NCBI GenBank assembly: GCA_964420065.1
Contig: CAYQQK010000002.1
Location: 62,001 to 126,000 of the forward strand
Length of the DNA stretch: 64,000 nucleotides
DNA from: CAYQQK01 sp964420065
GTDB taxonomy: Bacteria > Bacillota > Dethiobacteria > DTU022
Direction of reading: 5' to 3'
In this document: piece by piece, positions 7,803 through 17,025 of the stretch
How the letters are laid out: each line of letters starts with the position of its first letter
How positions within the stretch are numbered: position 1 is the first letter of the stretch
Notes under the pieces: generated by a model
Database searches by the model: none
Seen by the model: the letters and a program-made list of their open reading frames with translations, nothing else
Told to the model about the DNA's origin: nothing
Program-made: the position numbers and the translations under genes

Positions 7803-9929
7803 CTACTGACCACCCAAGGTTTTGCTACCGTTGAGATGTAAAACAATATTAACCTCCCCATGGAAATCCGCAATGTTCAGGTCGCCATCCAGGATCACAT
7901 CATTCTCTTCTCCATAGGAGGCTTCCAGGGAGCCGGTGGCGTATTGCCCCTCCTCCTCCAGTTTTTGATCGATGAGCAGGACCCCATCGGCAAAGGTAAA
8001 ATAATACGTCATATCATCAATATCGCCCGATTTAAACTGCAGCAGCAAAACACCGTCGTTTCCGCCGCTCTTTTCAACCACCATCTTGATCGAGTCTTTC
8101 CGTCCTTCCATGCCCTTGAGCATCGACAACACCTGGGGATCGCACCCCGACTCGTCGCCCGACTCGGCCCGGGCCACGGCTTCATCGGAAATGTCGATCT
8201 TGGCAAAAAGCAGGCTGCTCTCGGGGTAAACCCCCACGACCTCGTCAAAAGTGGGGCTGGCCGGCAGCCCAACCGTAACAGTGTAGTCTGTTTGGCCGCT
8301 CTCATGGAGGCCGGTCACCAACGCCAGGAATGTGGTATCAACGGATCGCGTTTTGAAATCTTTCAGCGTCACCGACCCTCCGGCACCGGTGAGCACTTCA
8401 ACCGAACTGCCGCTGATCGCCAGAACGCGAAGATCGGCGCCGGGCGCTGAAACCGCAGGGTCGGCTCCTTCGGGGAGCTGCGCCACGCTTTTTTGATCGA
8501 CTGTAATCGCGACCAGCCGCGCGCCGCAAGAACCGACACTCACCGTAGCGCTGCCAAAGAGAGGATCTTCCCCTCCGGCTGCAGAGGCTTCGATCTCCGC
8601 AGCGCTGGGAATCTCCAGGCTCAGCCTGCTCCCGATTTCACCCTGCCCGCCTTTTCCTTCCGCCAGGCTTGCATAAAGCGCCCCCGGCGTAAATGAACCC
8701 ATTTCACCCCTGACGAGCGCCTCGTAAAAATCCCCCGCCCAGGCGGCGGGCGCCCCGGCTGAAGAATTCAAAGCTTCACTCCAGCCGGCCCCTTCCCCGG
8801 CGCGGGTATAGGCATTGAGGATAAAATCCTCGCCCCGCTTTTGCGCCAAATACGCAATCAGCGGCACGCGGGCATAACCGTCAAAAGCATCGTCTTTTTC
8901 GGGATAAACACCGGAAAACAGTTTGTCTGCATGTTGTTCGGTCACACCCGGTTGCGCACCGGCCTTCTGCCCTTCGAAATAGGCGGCGGTGGCCTTGTTG
9001 AACCAGGTCAGGGCGCTGCCGGGTTCGACATAATTGCACTGCACAAAGTGGAAGAATTCGCGGGCGACCAGGGGCAGCAGCAGGTCCGCCCGGTAGCCGT
9101 CCTGGAACAAGTCCCGGCTGAGATGGATTTGACCGTCGGCGCCGCCCCGGCGGTAGGAATAGTAGCCGCTTTGCTCCAGGTTTTGGATATAGACCGCCAT
9201 CGGCCATTCTTGGCGTTTGTCGTAGGCATAACCCTTGCTCAGATATTCGTCGTATGTGGATTCAAGATCGGCAAGGAATGTCCGACGCTCTTCGGGATCA
9301 AGCTGGAATCCTTGCGCCCGGCTCGGGAAGTAGACAATGAAGTGTCCGCCATCGGAAAGGTAGGAGGCCTGGCGGAAAAAGCCCCAGGTCAGACGTCTCC
9401 GGGTGGGTTTGGTTTCGCCGGCAGCCTCCTTCTCCGCCTCTCCCTCCGGCTCCGTAATAAAATCCGTCGGAACGAAAGTAGCGGAGGCTACGCCGTCCTC
9501 AACTTTTGCCGGGACGTAAACATAACTGGTTTCAACCGTGCCATCGTCCTGGGTAACCTCACTACCAACCCCGAGCACAACTTCCGTCCCTTCCTCTTCT
9601 CCCTTGGCCGTTTTGACTTTGCTCAGGTCGAAGCTGACTTTAACCGGATAATCGCAGATCAAATCGAGTGTCAACTCGAACAGGGGCGAGATCAGGCCGG
9701 CCGGCTCCTGCCCCCGCTTCAGTCTGACCACATTCATTGCGCTCCTGGATGTAACGGGCACCTGATTATCGCCGAAGTCCACACGGGCATGCTGCAGTAC
9801 GATCACCCCGTCCTTGACTACGGCCGAGCCTCCCCCGCATCCGCAGCCGGGCAAGGTAGTGATCATCAGGGCTGCGATCAGCACTACGGCCCAGACCCGG
9901 AGCACCGTCTTCGTAAAACCCGGTTTCAT
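7803..9929 (-). CDS. Large lipoprotein with degenerate gluzincin peptidase-like domain
   Basis: A 708-residue secreted lipoprotein of unknown function. The start is the ATG at 9929, preceded by GGAGGGG; a longer frame opens at 9965 but has no comparable signal. Seen: signal peptide ending in a lipobox (TTLPGC, followed by GCGGG), a beta-rich region at about residues 25-190, then a region at about 240-330 that resembles a gluzincin metallopeptidase, with VAREFFHFVQ where an active enzyme has HExxH, and a downstream FNKATAAYFEG where the third zinc ligand would be. The first His of HExxH is Arg, so zinc binding is probably lost. The C-terminal third is beta-rich. It is co-transcribed with an Lgt-like gene. 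A non-catalytic surface binding role is an inference. Confidence 0.75.
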   Translation of the reverse strand: MKPGFTKTVLRVWAVVLIAALMITTLPGCGCGGGSAVVKDGVIVLQHARVDFGDNQVPVTSRSAMNVVRLKRGQEPAGLISPLFELTLDLICDYPVKVSFDLSKVKTAKGEEEGTEVVLGVGSEVTQDDGTVETSYVYVPAKVEDGVASATFVPTDFITEPEGEAEKEAAGETKPTRRRLTWGFFRQASYLSDGGHFIVYFPSRAQGFQLDPEERRTFLADLESTYDEYLSKGYAYDKRQEWPMAVYIQNLEQSGYYSYRRGGADGQIHLSRDLFQDGYRADLLLPLVAREFFHFVQCNYVEPGSALTWFNKATAAYFEGQKAGAQPGVTEQHADKLFSGVYPEKDDAFDGYARVPLIAYLAQKRGEDFILNAYTRAGEGAGWSEALNSSAGAPAAWAGDFYEALVRGEMGSFTPGALYASLAEGKGGQGEIGSRLSLEIPSAAEIEASAAGGEDPLFGSATVSVGSCGARLVAITVDQKSVAQLPEGADPAVSAPGADLRVLAISGSSVEVLTGAGGSVTLKDFKTRSVDTTFLALVTGLHESGQTDYTVTVGLPASPTFDEVVGVYPESSLLFAKIDISDEAVARAESGDESGCDPQVLSMLKGMEGRKDSIKMVVEKSGGNDGVLLLQFKSGDIDDMTYYFTFADGVLLIDQKLEEEGQYATGSLEASYGEENDVILDGDLNIADFHGEVNIVLHLNGSKTLGGQ

Positions 9930-10227
9930 TTTACTGTTCCCCTCCAGTTCTTTTTTGTTTTGCACCCAAAATCTTCATAAGATTGCATCATATTTACTTT
10001 TACCATAAATAACAAGATAAAACATCGATCAAAAAGGATGAAACTGCTAACAAAATAATATCATACTTCCGGATGGAGCAATGTTTAAATAATATCAGTG
10101 TCGAACCGGGCAGGCCATGGTGACGACGTAGACTGCTGAGGATCCTGCCCGGTTCCGTGAATATAATGCGAAAATTAAAAAGTAGTGAGCATGGATACCG
10201 GCAACGCGACGTTTTCACCCCTTTTTA

Positions 10228-10236
10228 TGATATAAT
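10228..10236 (+). promoter_or_regulatory. Extended -10 promoter of the kinase/phosphatase island
   Basis: TGATATAAT: a perfect TATAAT at 10231-10236 preceded by the extended-10 TG. No good -35 lies 17 nt upstream (GACGTT). It sits in the AT-rich 430-bp divergent gap (9930-10359) between the lipoprotein gene and the first PP2C gene and would give a leader of about 115 nt. No other structure was recognised in this gap. Confidence 0.6.
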
Positions 10237-10359
10237 CAAGTTTGGAAGCTTAGGAAAAATAATGGGATACGGGAATAAACCTGAAACACCTAACAATATT
10301 TTCAACCTACGTTTCCAGTATATTATATCAATTTAATTTTGAAGGCAAGATGATCGGGT

Positions 10360-11274
10360 ATGGCCATTTTATTTATTCGTAAAAGGAAAAAAAATAGGGA
10401 AAAAGCCGTCGAAAATCCGTCGGGAGACACGATCATTGCTGCCGACACCGGAAGTTCCCTACACGTGGTGCCGGCTAATTACCAGCATCTCGGCGCAAGG
10501 GAAAACCAGGAAGATGCGTTTGCCTTTTCAGACCTAAGCGATCTGAAACAGGTTCAAAATAACGGTATCCTCGCCCTGATCGCCGATGGGATGGGGGGGT
10601 TAGCCCGGGGAGAAGAAGCCAGCAACCTTGCCGTAAGTGTATTCCTGCGCGAGTATATGACCAAAAGGGCCGAAGAACCGATCGCCGCATGCTTGAACCG
10701 AGCCCTGCGTGTGGCAAATGCCGCGGTTTTTGATCTGGCCTTTACCGGCGGTGAAGATGATGATCTCGGCACTACCATGGTTGCCGTTGTGATCCACCGG
10801 GATCAGTTGCACTGGATTGCAATTGGGGACAGCCGGATTTATCTTTTTCGGGAAGGATCTCTAGAACAGCTCACCATGGACCATATCTATGCCAATCACC
10901 TTCTGACGGAGGTCGAAAACGGAAAAATCAGTTTAGAGGAGGCAAACAATCACCCGGAACGCAATTACCTGACCAGTTACTTGGGCCTGCCCGAACTGGA
11001 GGAGGTGGACCAAAACGAGACGCCCCTGCTTTTAAAACCAGGTGACCGGATTCTGTTATGCAGTGACGGCCTTTATGATACTTTAAACGAAAACAGGATC
11101 GCTGCCCTGTTGGGAGAAAACAGGGGCGCCGCAATTGCGGAAGAAATAGTCAAACAGGTTTTAGATGAAGGCAGCCGGCACCAGGATAATGTAACCGTAA
11201 TTGTGCTATCTATTGTTTCTTCAACAGCAGCCGGGTTGACCGGACTAAATGAGGGGGTTGACGGTGATGGGTAA
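10360..11274 (+). CDS. PP2C-family protein serine/threonine phosphatase (first copy)
   Basis: Mn2+/Mg2+-dependent phosphatase, 304 residues, removing phosphate from Ser/Thr. Seen: ENQEDAF, then ADGMGGLARGEEAS (metal-binding Asp and Gly), DDLGTTMVAV, IGDSRIYLFREG, CSDGLYDTL and a final DNVTVIVL, i.e. all main PP2C motifs. A basic N-terminal tail (RKRKKNREK) precedes the catalytic domain; no membrane helix is seen, so it is cytoplasmic. It opens an operon of seven signalling genes and overlaps the next gene by 8 bp. Its likely substrates are proteins phosphorylated by the two kinases at the far end of the cluster; this is inferred from context only. Confidence 0.95.
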   Translation: MAILFIRKRKKNREKAVENPSGDTIIAADTGSSLHVVPANYQHLGARENQEDAFAFSDLSDLKQVQNNGILALIADGMGGLARGEEASNLAVSVFLREYMTKRAEEPIAACLNRALRVANAAVFDLAFTGGEDDDLGTTMVAVVIHRDQLHWIAIGDSRIYLFREGSLEQLTMDHIYANHLLTEVENGKISLEEANNHPERNYLTSYLGLPELEEVDQNETPLLLKPGDRILLCSDGLYDTLNENRIAALLGENRGAAIAEEIVKQVLDEGSRHQDNVTVIVLSIVSSTAAGLTGLNEGVDGDG

Positions 11275-12634
11275 AACCAAAAAGGTCTCTTTGTTATTAC
11301 TGACCGGATTACTTTGTCTTCTGTTTTATTTCAGTGCAGCTACCGCATGGGCCCAAACCAGCATCGATGATGCCAGAAAAAGCGTGGTCCGGGTTACCGC
11401 CTGGGATGTTAACGGTAATTTCTTGGGATGGGGCTCGGGTTTTGTGATCGGTGTTTCCGAACCTTTTGAGTATGTGGCCACAAACTGGCACGTCGTGGAT
11501 CCGGCCGGTTATGGCGTAAACAGGGTTGAAGCTTGCATCTGGATTTCTTCCGACGACCTGGTCCCGGCCAGGGTTTACCACCAACTGCCGGCTACCGATA
11601 TGGCTTTGCTAAAAATAGACCCGGAACACCTCCTCTACGGTTATGCCCCCCTGGAACTGGCCAACCGGGATATGGTTACAACCGGTGAAGATGTCCTGGC
11701 GATCGGTTTTCCAGCCGGCGATATCGCCGACTTCACTTCCTCATATTATACAGATACAACAGTGACAAAAGGGATTGTCAGTAAAATAACCTCCTGGGGC
11801 GGCACCGGTGTCTACCAGACCGACGCCGCTTTAAACCCCGGTAATTCGGGGGGACCGCTCCTTAATGCGACCGGACAGGTGATCGGCATCAACACCTTTA
11901 AAATGCTCGATGTCGATGGCATTAACGGTTCGGTGCAGATTGATTACCTGAACGAAGTCCTCTCCCGACGCGGTATTCCCTTCAAGGATGCCGGAGCAGC
12001 GGCGCCGGCCCCGCCTGTCGGCGATCAGGCGCCCGCACAACCATCTGATCCGCCGGTTGCCCCACCGGTTATCCCGCCGACCGTGAAGGAGAAAAGCCTG
12101 CCGACCGGTCTGATCATCGGTGGTATTGTGGCTGTTCTGGCAATTATAATTGTCGTCGTTCTAGTCCTGGTATTGGGCAGCCGGAAAAAAATGGCTCCGA
12201 TGGCGTCATTGCCTTCACCCCATATTACCCCGGGCGCCGCTCCCCCCGGTGTGCCCCCCGTGGTTCAGGCTTTACCGGAACCGGTGGTCACGCAGGCAAA
12301 GAGGAGGCAAGCCCGTCCGGTTCTAAGAGGCATTGCCGGCCGTTTTGCCGGGCAAACCGTTGAGTTGGTTGATGGGCAGCTGGTAATCGGGCGCGATCCG
12401 AGATTGGCCCAGTTGGTTTACCCCCTCAGCAGTGATGAGATCAGCCGCAAACACTGTACCGTTCGGTTTGACGAAAAAACGCAGAAATTTATCGTAGAAG
12501 ATTCTTCATCAAATGGAACCTTTTTATCGTCCAATCAAAAACTCGATCCGGGCAAACCTTACTATTTGAACTCCGGTGAACGTTTTTACGTGGCCGATCC
12601 GAAAGAAGTGTTTGAGGTCAAGATGGAGTTTTAA
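11267..12634 (+). CDS. Membrane trypsin-like serine protease with cytoplasmic FHA domain
   Basis: 455 residues with an uncommon domain order. Seen: signal peptide (about 1-30, AWAQ), an HtrA-like S1C protease domain with a complete triad (His in TNWHVVD, about 75; Asp in ATDMALLKI, about 110; Ser in NPGNSGGPL, about 193), a Pro-rich linker, one membrane helix (about 281-303), and a C-terminal FHA domain (about 362-450) with VIGRDPR, EISRKHC and SSNGTFL. No PDZ domain is present. Predicted topology: protease outside, phosphothreonine-binding FHA inside, so phosphorylation could control a surface protease. Start chosen at the ATG at 11267, which follows GAGGGGG; an ATG at 11249 is also in frame. 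The next gene begins immediately at the stop. Confidence 0.92.
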   Translation: MGKTKKVSLLLLTGLLCLLFYFSAATAWAQTSIDDARKSVVRVTAWDVNGNFLGWGSGFVIGVSEPFEYVATNWHVVDPAGYGVNRVEACIWISSDDLVPARVYHQLPATDMALLKIDPEHLLYGYAPLELANRDMVTTGEDVLAIGFPAGDIADFTSSYYTDTTVTKGIVSKITSWGGTGVYQTDAALNPGNSGGPLLNATGQVIGINTFKMLDVDGINGSVQIDYLNEVLSRRGIPFKDAGAAAPAPPVGDQAPAQPSDPPVAPPVIPPTVKEKSLPTGLIIGGIVAVLAIIIVVVLVLVLGSRKKMAPMASLPSPHITPGAAPPGVPPVVQALPEPVVTQAKRRQARPVLRGIAGRFAGQTVELVDGQLVIGRDPRLAQLVYPLSSDEISRKHCTVRFDEKTQKFIVEDSSSNGTFLSSNQKLDPGKPYYLNSGERFYVADPKEVFEVKMEF

Positions 12635-13387
12635 ATGCAACTAGAACTGGTTACGGCACAGCTCTCCAAAAGGGGAGGTAGAAAAGAAAACCAGGACTAC
12701 TGCGCCTGCTTGAACCGGGGCGGTTACGGTTGCTACACCGTCGCCGACGGCCTGGGCGGCCACCGGGGTGGCGCGCTGGCGGCACGGACAGCCGGCGAAA
12801 GCGTTATCCACGCTTTCGCCGCTTCACCGGGTGCATCCCCGGCGAAGCTTCAACAATACCTGGAGCAGGCCCGGGAAGCGATGCAGGGGAGTGCCGCAAG
12901 GGCGGGGTCGGCCGGTGTTCCATTAAAACTCAAAACGACCCTGGTCGTCCTGGTTTCAGATTTTCACAGCGCCTTCTGGGCCCACGTGGGCGATTCAAGG
13001 TTGTATTTTTTCCGTGCCGGGAAGTTGCATTTTCAAACCAGCGATCACAGTGTCCCCCAACTGCTGCTTAAAAGCGGCGTGATTACACGGGACCAGATCC
13101 GAACCCACGAGGACCGGAATCGGCTCACGGCCTCTTTTGACGGCGAGGATTTAAAACGCATCGTCTACGCCGCTGCACCGGTAGAACTGGAAACAGGTGA
13201 TGCGTTCTTGCTTTGCAGCGACGGTTTCTGGGAGTACGTTGATGAACCTGAAATGGAAATAGACCTGGCTCCCGCATCACATCCGCAAGCGTGGCTGGAT
13301 GCGATGGAGCGAAAACTACTGGCGCGAGCGGCCGCGAATCATGATAATTATACCGCTTTGGCTGTTATGAGCCGGGGAAGCAGATGA
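12635..13387 (+). CDS. PP2C-family protein serine/threonine phosphatase (second copy)
   Basis: A second, shorter (250-residue) PP2C phosphatase. Seen: KRGGRKENQDY, VADGLGGHRGGALAA, VGDSRLYFFRAG, LCSDGFWEYVD and HDNYTALAV, with the metal-binding aspartates conserved. No membrane segment, so cytoplasmic. It is clearly divergent from the first PP2C in the cluster, so it is not a recent duplicate. The ATG follows directly after the stop codon of the protease-FHA gene, and its own 3' end overlaps by 4 bp a possible ATG of the next frame. Two distinct phosphatases in one unit suggest division of labour, for example one per kinase or one for the FHA partners; that is inference. Confidence 0.94.
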   Translation: MQLELVTAQLSKRGGRKENQDYCACLNRGGYGCYTVADGLGGHRGGALAARTAGESVIHAFAASPGASPAKLQQYLEQAREAMQGSAARAGSAGVPLKLKTTLVVLVSDFHSAFWAHVGDSRLYFFRAGKLHFQTSDHSVPQLLLKSGVITRDQIRTHEDRNRLTASFDGEDLKRIVYAAAPVELETGDAFLLCSDGFWEYVDEPEMEIDLAPASHPQAWLDAMERKLLARAAANHDNYTALAVMSRGSR

Positions 13388-13404
13388 AAGGAGGACAAAC
13401 GGGT

Positions 13405-13992
13405 ATGCAACCACTAACCAGATGTAAAAACGGCCACTACTACGACGCCCAAAAACATCATTCCTGCCCTTTTTGCGGGGTGCAGGACCTGGAAGTGGAT
13501 ATCCAGAAGACGATGGCCAAGCGCTCCCACACCCCCAGCGGCGAACCGGGGGCAACCAGGCCGATTGACAGGGGCGCTCAGGCGCAAGAGGCGGGCAGGA
13601 CAGTTGGAATCTATAAAAAGAAGATGGGGTTGGCCATCGATCCGGTGGTTGGATGGCTGATCGCGGTCAAAGGGCCGCATAAAGGACGTGATTTTCGCAT
13701 TACTTCCGAAAAAAATTTTATTGGTCGTTCTGAACGAATGGATGTCCCGATTACCGATGATCCTTCAGTTTCCCGTGAAAATCATGCTACCGTCAGTTTT
13801 AACCCGAAAAATAATGTTTTCCGCCTTTACCCGGGCGACAGTAAAAGTCTGGTCTATCTGAACGGTGATGAGGTCATTTTACCGGAAAAACTCAAACCAT
13901 ATGATCGGATCGAGGTCGGGGAAACAGAACTGTTGTTTATACCCTTCTGCGGCGATCAGTTTGTATGGAAAAAAGAAGAAGAGGAAGCCTAG
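13405..13992 (+). CDS. Zinc-ribbon and FHA domain protein
   Basis: A 195-residue soluble adaptor. Seen: N-terminal zinc-ribbon-like stretch (CKNGHYYD and CPFCG, residues about 7-25), a flexible linker, and an FHA domain at about 85-175 with IGRSERMDVPI, DPSVSRENHA and a strand-rich end (RIEVGETELLFIPF). The FHA residues that contact phosphothreonine (Arg, Ser, and an Asn-His region) are recognisable. The start at 13405 is chosen because GGAGG lies 10 nt upstream; an ATG at 13384 overlaps the previous stop. The ribbon resembles the CxxC...CPxCG motif at the N-terminus of both kinases in the cluster, suggesting that these proteins assemble together. Confidence 0.9.
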   Translation: MQPLTRCKNGHYYDAQKHHSCPFCGVQDLEVDIQKTMAKRSHTPSGEPGATRPIDRGAQAQEAGRTVGIYKKKMGLAIDPVVGWLIAVKGPHKGRDFRITSEKNFIGRSERMDVPITDDPSVSRENHATVSFNPKNNVFRLYPGDSKSLVYLNGDEVILPEKLKPYDRIEVGETELLFIPFCGDQFVWKKEEEEA

Positions 13993-14008
13993 ACCGGAAC
14001 CTGTCCCG

Positions 14009-14036
14009 CCGGTCCGGATCAGGAACACCGGACCGG
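14009..14036 (+). terminator. Hairpin after the zinc-ribbon/FHA gene
   Basis: Seven-base arms CCGGTCC and GGACCGG with a 14-nt loop, starting 17 nt after the stop codon; six Ts occur only about 12 nt further on. It could be a weak terminator or attenuator lowering transcription into the Big2 and kinase genes. Confidence 0.4.
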
Positions 14037-14078
14037 TTCGGTCTACACTTTTTTGAAAACTAAACGGGGTGAAAAGCG

Positions 14079-14885
14079 GTGTGTGTCCATCGAAAAATAT
14101 TTTATCTTTTGGGACTCCTTTTTTCGATCTCTTTTCTTTTACCCGCTTTTGCTGCCGCGGAAAATGAAAAAGAGGAGAAAATAAGGGTCAATGGGATTCG
14201 GGTTCACCAGGATGAACTGATCCTACCCCTGGGTGAAACAGACCAGGTTACCGTTACGGTCTATCCCGGTAATGCCACTGATAGGACTGTCTACTGGAAA
14301 CTCGGTGATCCGCAAATCGCAGACCTGACCGTTTCAGGGCATACCGCGCGGGTAAACGCCCTCGCTCCCGGAACAACCATTTTGACAGCCACAACCCGGG
14401 ACGGAGGTTTTTACGACAGTTGCACCATCACGGCAATCGTCCTGGTCCGGACCCTGGTCCTGGAGACGACCCAACTGACGCTTTCACCCGGTGAAAAGTT
14501 CCAATTAAACTACACGATCGAACCGCCCGACGCGACGGAGAAAAGTGTTGTCTGGGAGTCGACCGAACCAATAGTGGCCACAGTGAACGAAGAAGGCCTG
14601 GTGACGGCCCTGCAGGAAGGCGAAACCCGGATCATCGTCCGGTCGGTGCAAGACGAGATGATCTCCGCCTATGCCAACCTGACGGTTTTAACCGGATCAT
14701 CGGTAGTGGAGGAGCCGGATCAGACGCCGGAAGAGCCGGCTGAAATGGAGTCCGAAGCCGTAGCCGAACCTGATGCCGAACCTGACCAGGGCGGCACCAG
14801 GAACTGGTTGCCGGCCGGCGGACTGGTCGCCGTTTTCCTGCTGGTCGCCCTGACGGTATTGTTGCTCCTCCGCCGTCGAAGGTAG
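14079..14885 (+). CDS. Surface protein with two Big2-type Ig-like domains and C-terminal membrane anchor
   Basis: 268 residues, exported. Seen: signal peptide (about 1-26, ends AFAAAE); two bacterial Ig-like (Big2) modules at about 35-115 and 122-202, the second with the typical WESTEPIVATVNEEGLVTAL; an acidic Glu/Pro-rich spacer; a C-terminal helix (about 243-263) and the stop-transfer RRRR. Big2 modules usually mediate adhesion or spacing at the surface. The GTG at 14079 follows GGGGTG at about 7 nt. It sits between the FHA and kinase genes on the same strand and is the only pure surface protein of the island, so it may be a ligand or scaffold for the extracellular domains of the kinases or protease (inference). 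Confidence 0.88.
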   Translation: MCVHRKIFYLLGLLFSISFLLPAFAAAENEKEEKIRVNGIRVHQDELILPLGETDQVTVTVYPGNATDRTVYWKLGDPQIADLTVSGHTARVNALAPGTTILTATTRDGGFYDSCTITAIVLVRTLVLETTQLTLSPGEKFQLNYTIEPPDATEKSVVWESTEPIVATVNEEGLVTALQEGETRIIVRSVQDEMISAYANLTVLTGSSVVEEPDQTPEEPAEMESEAVAEPDAEPDQGGTRNWLPAGGLVAVFLLVALTVLLLLRRRR

Positions 14886-14962
14886 GCCCGGCCTGATCAC
14901 GCGCCAAACGCTTCCGGTTCGGTTGGTATGCCCTGCAAATATGGTAACATGGAGTAAATCAA

Positions 14963-16993
14963 ATGGACCCACAAATCTTATGCATGGGTTGCATGGCTGA
15001 CAAAGGGGATGCCCGGCAGTGTCCGCACTGCGGCTGGATTGAGGGGACGCAACCCGACTCGCCCTTGCACCTGCCGCCGCGGACTATTTTAAATGAAAAA
15101 TACCTGCTCGGAAAAGCTTTGGGGCAGGGTGGTTTTGGCATTACCTACCTGGCCTGGGATCTGAACCTGAACCTCAAGCTGGCGATCAAGGAATACTTCC
15201 CCCAGGACCTGGCCTCCCGGGCGGCGGGCCACAGCGAGGTTGCGGCTTACACCGGCGCGATGGGTGGGGAATTCGACTACGGTTTGGAAAAGTTTTTGCA
15301 GGAGGCGCGCACGCTGGCCCAGTTTGACGGGCACCCCAGCATCGTCTCCGTCCGGGACTTTTTCCGGGCCAATGGAACCGCTTATATTGTTATGAGCTAC
15401 CTTGATGGGATGGACTTCAAACATTACGTGGCCGAACAGGGCCACCGCCTCCCCTTTGATCGGACCCTCAACATCATCATGCCCGTCCTCGACGCCTTGA
15501 AAGAAGTCCACGCCGTCAATATCTTGCACCGGGACATCAGCCCGGACAACATCTTCATCAAGAAAAACGGCCAGGTTGTACTGGTTGACTTCGGGGCGGC
15601 TCGCCAGGCCGTCAGCACCAAGGGGCGCAGCCTCTCGATCATCCTCAAACCCGGTTTTACCCCCGAAGAACAGTACCGCAGCAAAGGAGTCCAGGGGCCC
15701 TGGACCGACATCTATGCCATCGCCGCCACGATCTACCGGGCCATCACCGGGCAAATGCCGCCCGAATCGCTGGATCGCCTCGCCGAAGACACCCTGGTCC
15801 CGCCTTCCCGGTTGGGGGTGGCGATCGGGGGTAACGAAGAGCGAGCCCTGCTGAAAGCGATGGCGGTCCGGGCTGAAGAGCGTTTTCAAACCGTGACCGA
15901 TTTCCAGGAGGCGCTCCTCGGGAAAAGCACGCCATTGCAAACGCCGTCAACCCCGCCGGCTGAAGCTACCTGGCAGATCAGCCGTGACGGAGCCAGGTTC
16001 GGCCCGTATACCTGGGAACGGATGGTAGAGATGGCCGGCGCCGGCAATGTCGGTCCGCGCGATCTGGTGTGGAACAAGGGCATGAGCAACTGGCAAAGCG
16101 CCGCCCAGATCCCGGGATTGATCCCCCCGGGGACCTACCCCTCCAGCCAGAGCGGACCGCAACAGATACCGGTTTCGCAACTGCCGCCGCCTCCGGGCCG
16201 GCAACCGCCGGGACCCGTTTCCCAACAACCGCCGTCCGCCTCCTATCAGCCGGGCCCTTTCCCCCGGCAAGCGGCGCCCGTTTCTTACCAGCCAGGCGCT
16301 CAGGGTATGGCGGCCCCAAAAAACAAAAACCCGTTGCCGTTTGTGCTCGGCGCCGGCTTTATTGTTGTCCTTGGGCTGGCCGCAATTTTATTGTTCATGA
16401 ACTGGTCGGAACTATTCCCCGGGTCGAACGAGATCACCCAACCCACCTCTCCCGGCCAGCATACTGAAAACGTCTCCCCTCCCCAGGACCCAACGCCCGG
16501 CAACGAATCAACACCGGAAAAGGAAGTTGATCCGGATCGGAATCCTGCTGCCCCCGACGATACCCCCGCCCGGGATCCCGAATCCGCCGACAGAACACCC
16601 CCGGGGCAGGGCTGGTCACCGGGAGAAGTGATCCCCCCCGGGGGAATGGTCCCGCCGGTAGAAGGAACCAGCACCACCTTTTGGTCACTCGGTCCCCGGT
16701 TGATTGAGTTTACCGTTTACAACCACGGTGGTTTTAAAATGATCGTAGACTATGACTCGCCCGAAACAACTGTCAATCTTAACCTTAAATTGGCCTATTA
16801 CCAGGACGGAAGCATGGTTTACCGCTTGGAGGATAACGGCCAGGTTGAACCGGATACCAACCGTCTTACCCTTGACAGTGACTGGACCGGTTACGACCTG
16901 TTCCGGATGGGTTTTCATCCCGGGGCATGTACGGTAAAGGCCATTATCGACGGCACTGAAATTGCCACCGGCGCCTTCACCGTGGTCGATTAA
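14963..16993 (+). CDS. Receptor-like Ser/Thr protein kinase, zinc ribbon-kinase-GYF_2-TM (copy A)
   Basis: 676 residues. Seen in order: zinc ribbon (CMGCM and CPHCGW, residues 7-25); Hanks-type kinase domain (about 46-318) with LGQGGFG (53-59), Lys76 in AIKEYF, HRDISPDN (189-196, Ser where most kinases have Lys) and DFG (209-211); a GYF_2-like domain (about 337-388, WQISRDG and FGPYTWERM); a Pro/Gln-rich linker; a membrane helix (about 458-480); an acidic Pro-rich spacer and an extracellular beta-rich domain (about 560-676). The catalytic residues are all present, so an active kinase is expected. Residues 13 to about 445 are practically identical to copy B downstream, while the extracellular ends are unrelated. 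It likely phosphorylates the FHA partners encoded upstream. Confidence 0.95.
   Translation: MDPQILCMGCMADKGDARQCPHCGWIEGTQPDSPLHLPPRTILNEKYLLGKALGQGGFGITYLAWDLNLNLKLAIKEYFPQDLASRAAGHSEVAAYTGAMGGEFDYGLEKFLQEARTLAQFDGHPSIVSVRDFFRANGTAYIVMSYLDGMDFKHYVAEQGHRLPFDRTLNIIMPVLDALKEVHAVNILHRDISPDNIFIKKNGQVVLVDFGAARQAVSTKGRSLSIILKPGFTPEEQYRSKGVQGPWTDIYAIAATIYRAITGQMPPESLDRLAEDTLVPPSRLGVAIGGNEERALLKAMAVRAEERFQTVTDFQEALLGKSTPLQTPSTPPAEATWQISRDGARFGPYTWERMVEMAGAGNVGPRDLVWNKGMSNWQSAAQIPGLIPPGTYPSSQSGPQQIPVSQLPPPPGRQPPGPVSQQPPSASYQPGPFPRQAAPVSYQPGAQGMAAPKNKNPLPFVLGAGFIVVLGLAAILLFMNWSELFPGSNEITQPTSPGQHTENVSPPQDPTPGNESTPEKEVDPDRNPAAPDDTPARDPESADRTPPGQGWSPGEVIPPGGMVPPVEGTSTTFWSLGPRLIEFTVYNHGGFKMIVDYDSPETTVNLNLKLAYYQDGSMVYRLEDNGQVEPDTNRLTLDSDWTGYDLFRMGFHPGACTVKAIIDGTEIATGAFTVVD
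14978..16297 (+). repeat. 1.32-kb direct repeat, copy A (kinase cytoplasmic part)
   Basis: Nearly identical to 17041-18360 at a constant offset of 2063 bp; I noted only about half a dozen base differences, mostly silent. Homology begins near the start codons and stops in the Pro-rich linker before the membrane helix. Confidence 0.97.
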
Positions 16994-17025
16994 AGGAACC
17001 GGGCGGCTAAAAGGGGTGACGCTTC

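Noticed and set aside
10000..10218. 72-residue minus-strand frame in the divergent gap
   Set aside because: AT-rich promoter region; no ribosome site and no recognisable protein.
14824..14885. Sortase signal in the Big2 protein
   Set aside because: The C-terminus has a helix and RRRR but no LPXTG-like motif, so it is treated as a plain membrane anchor.
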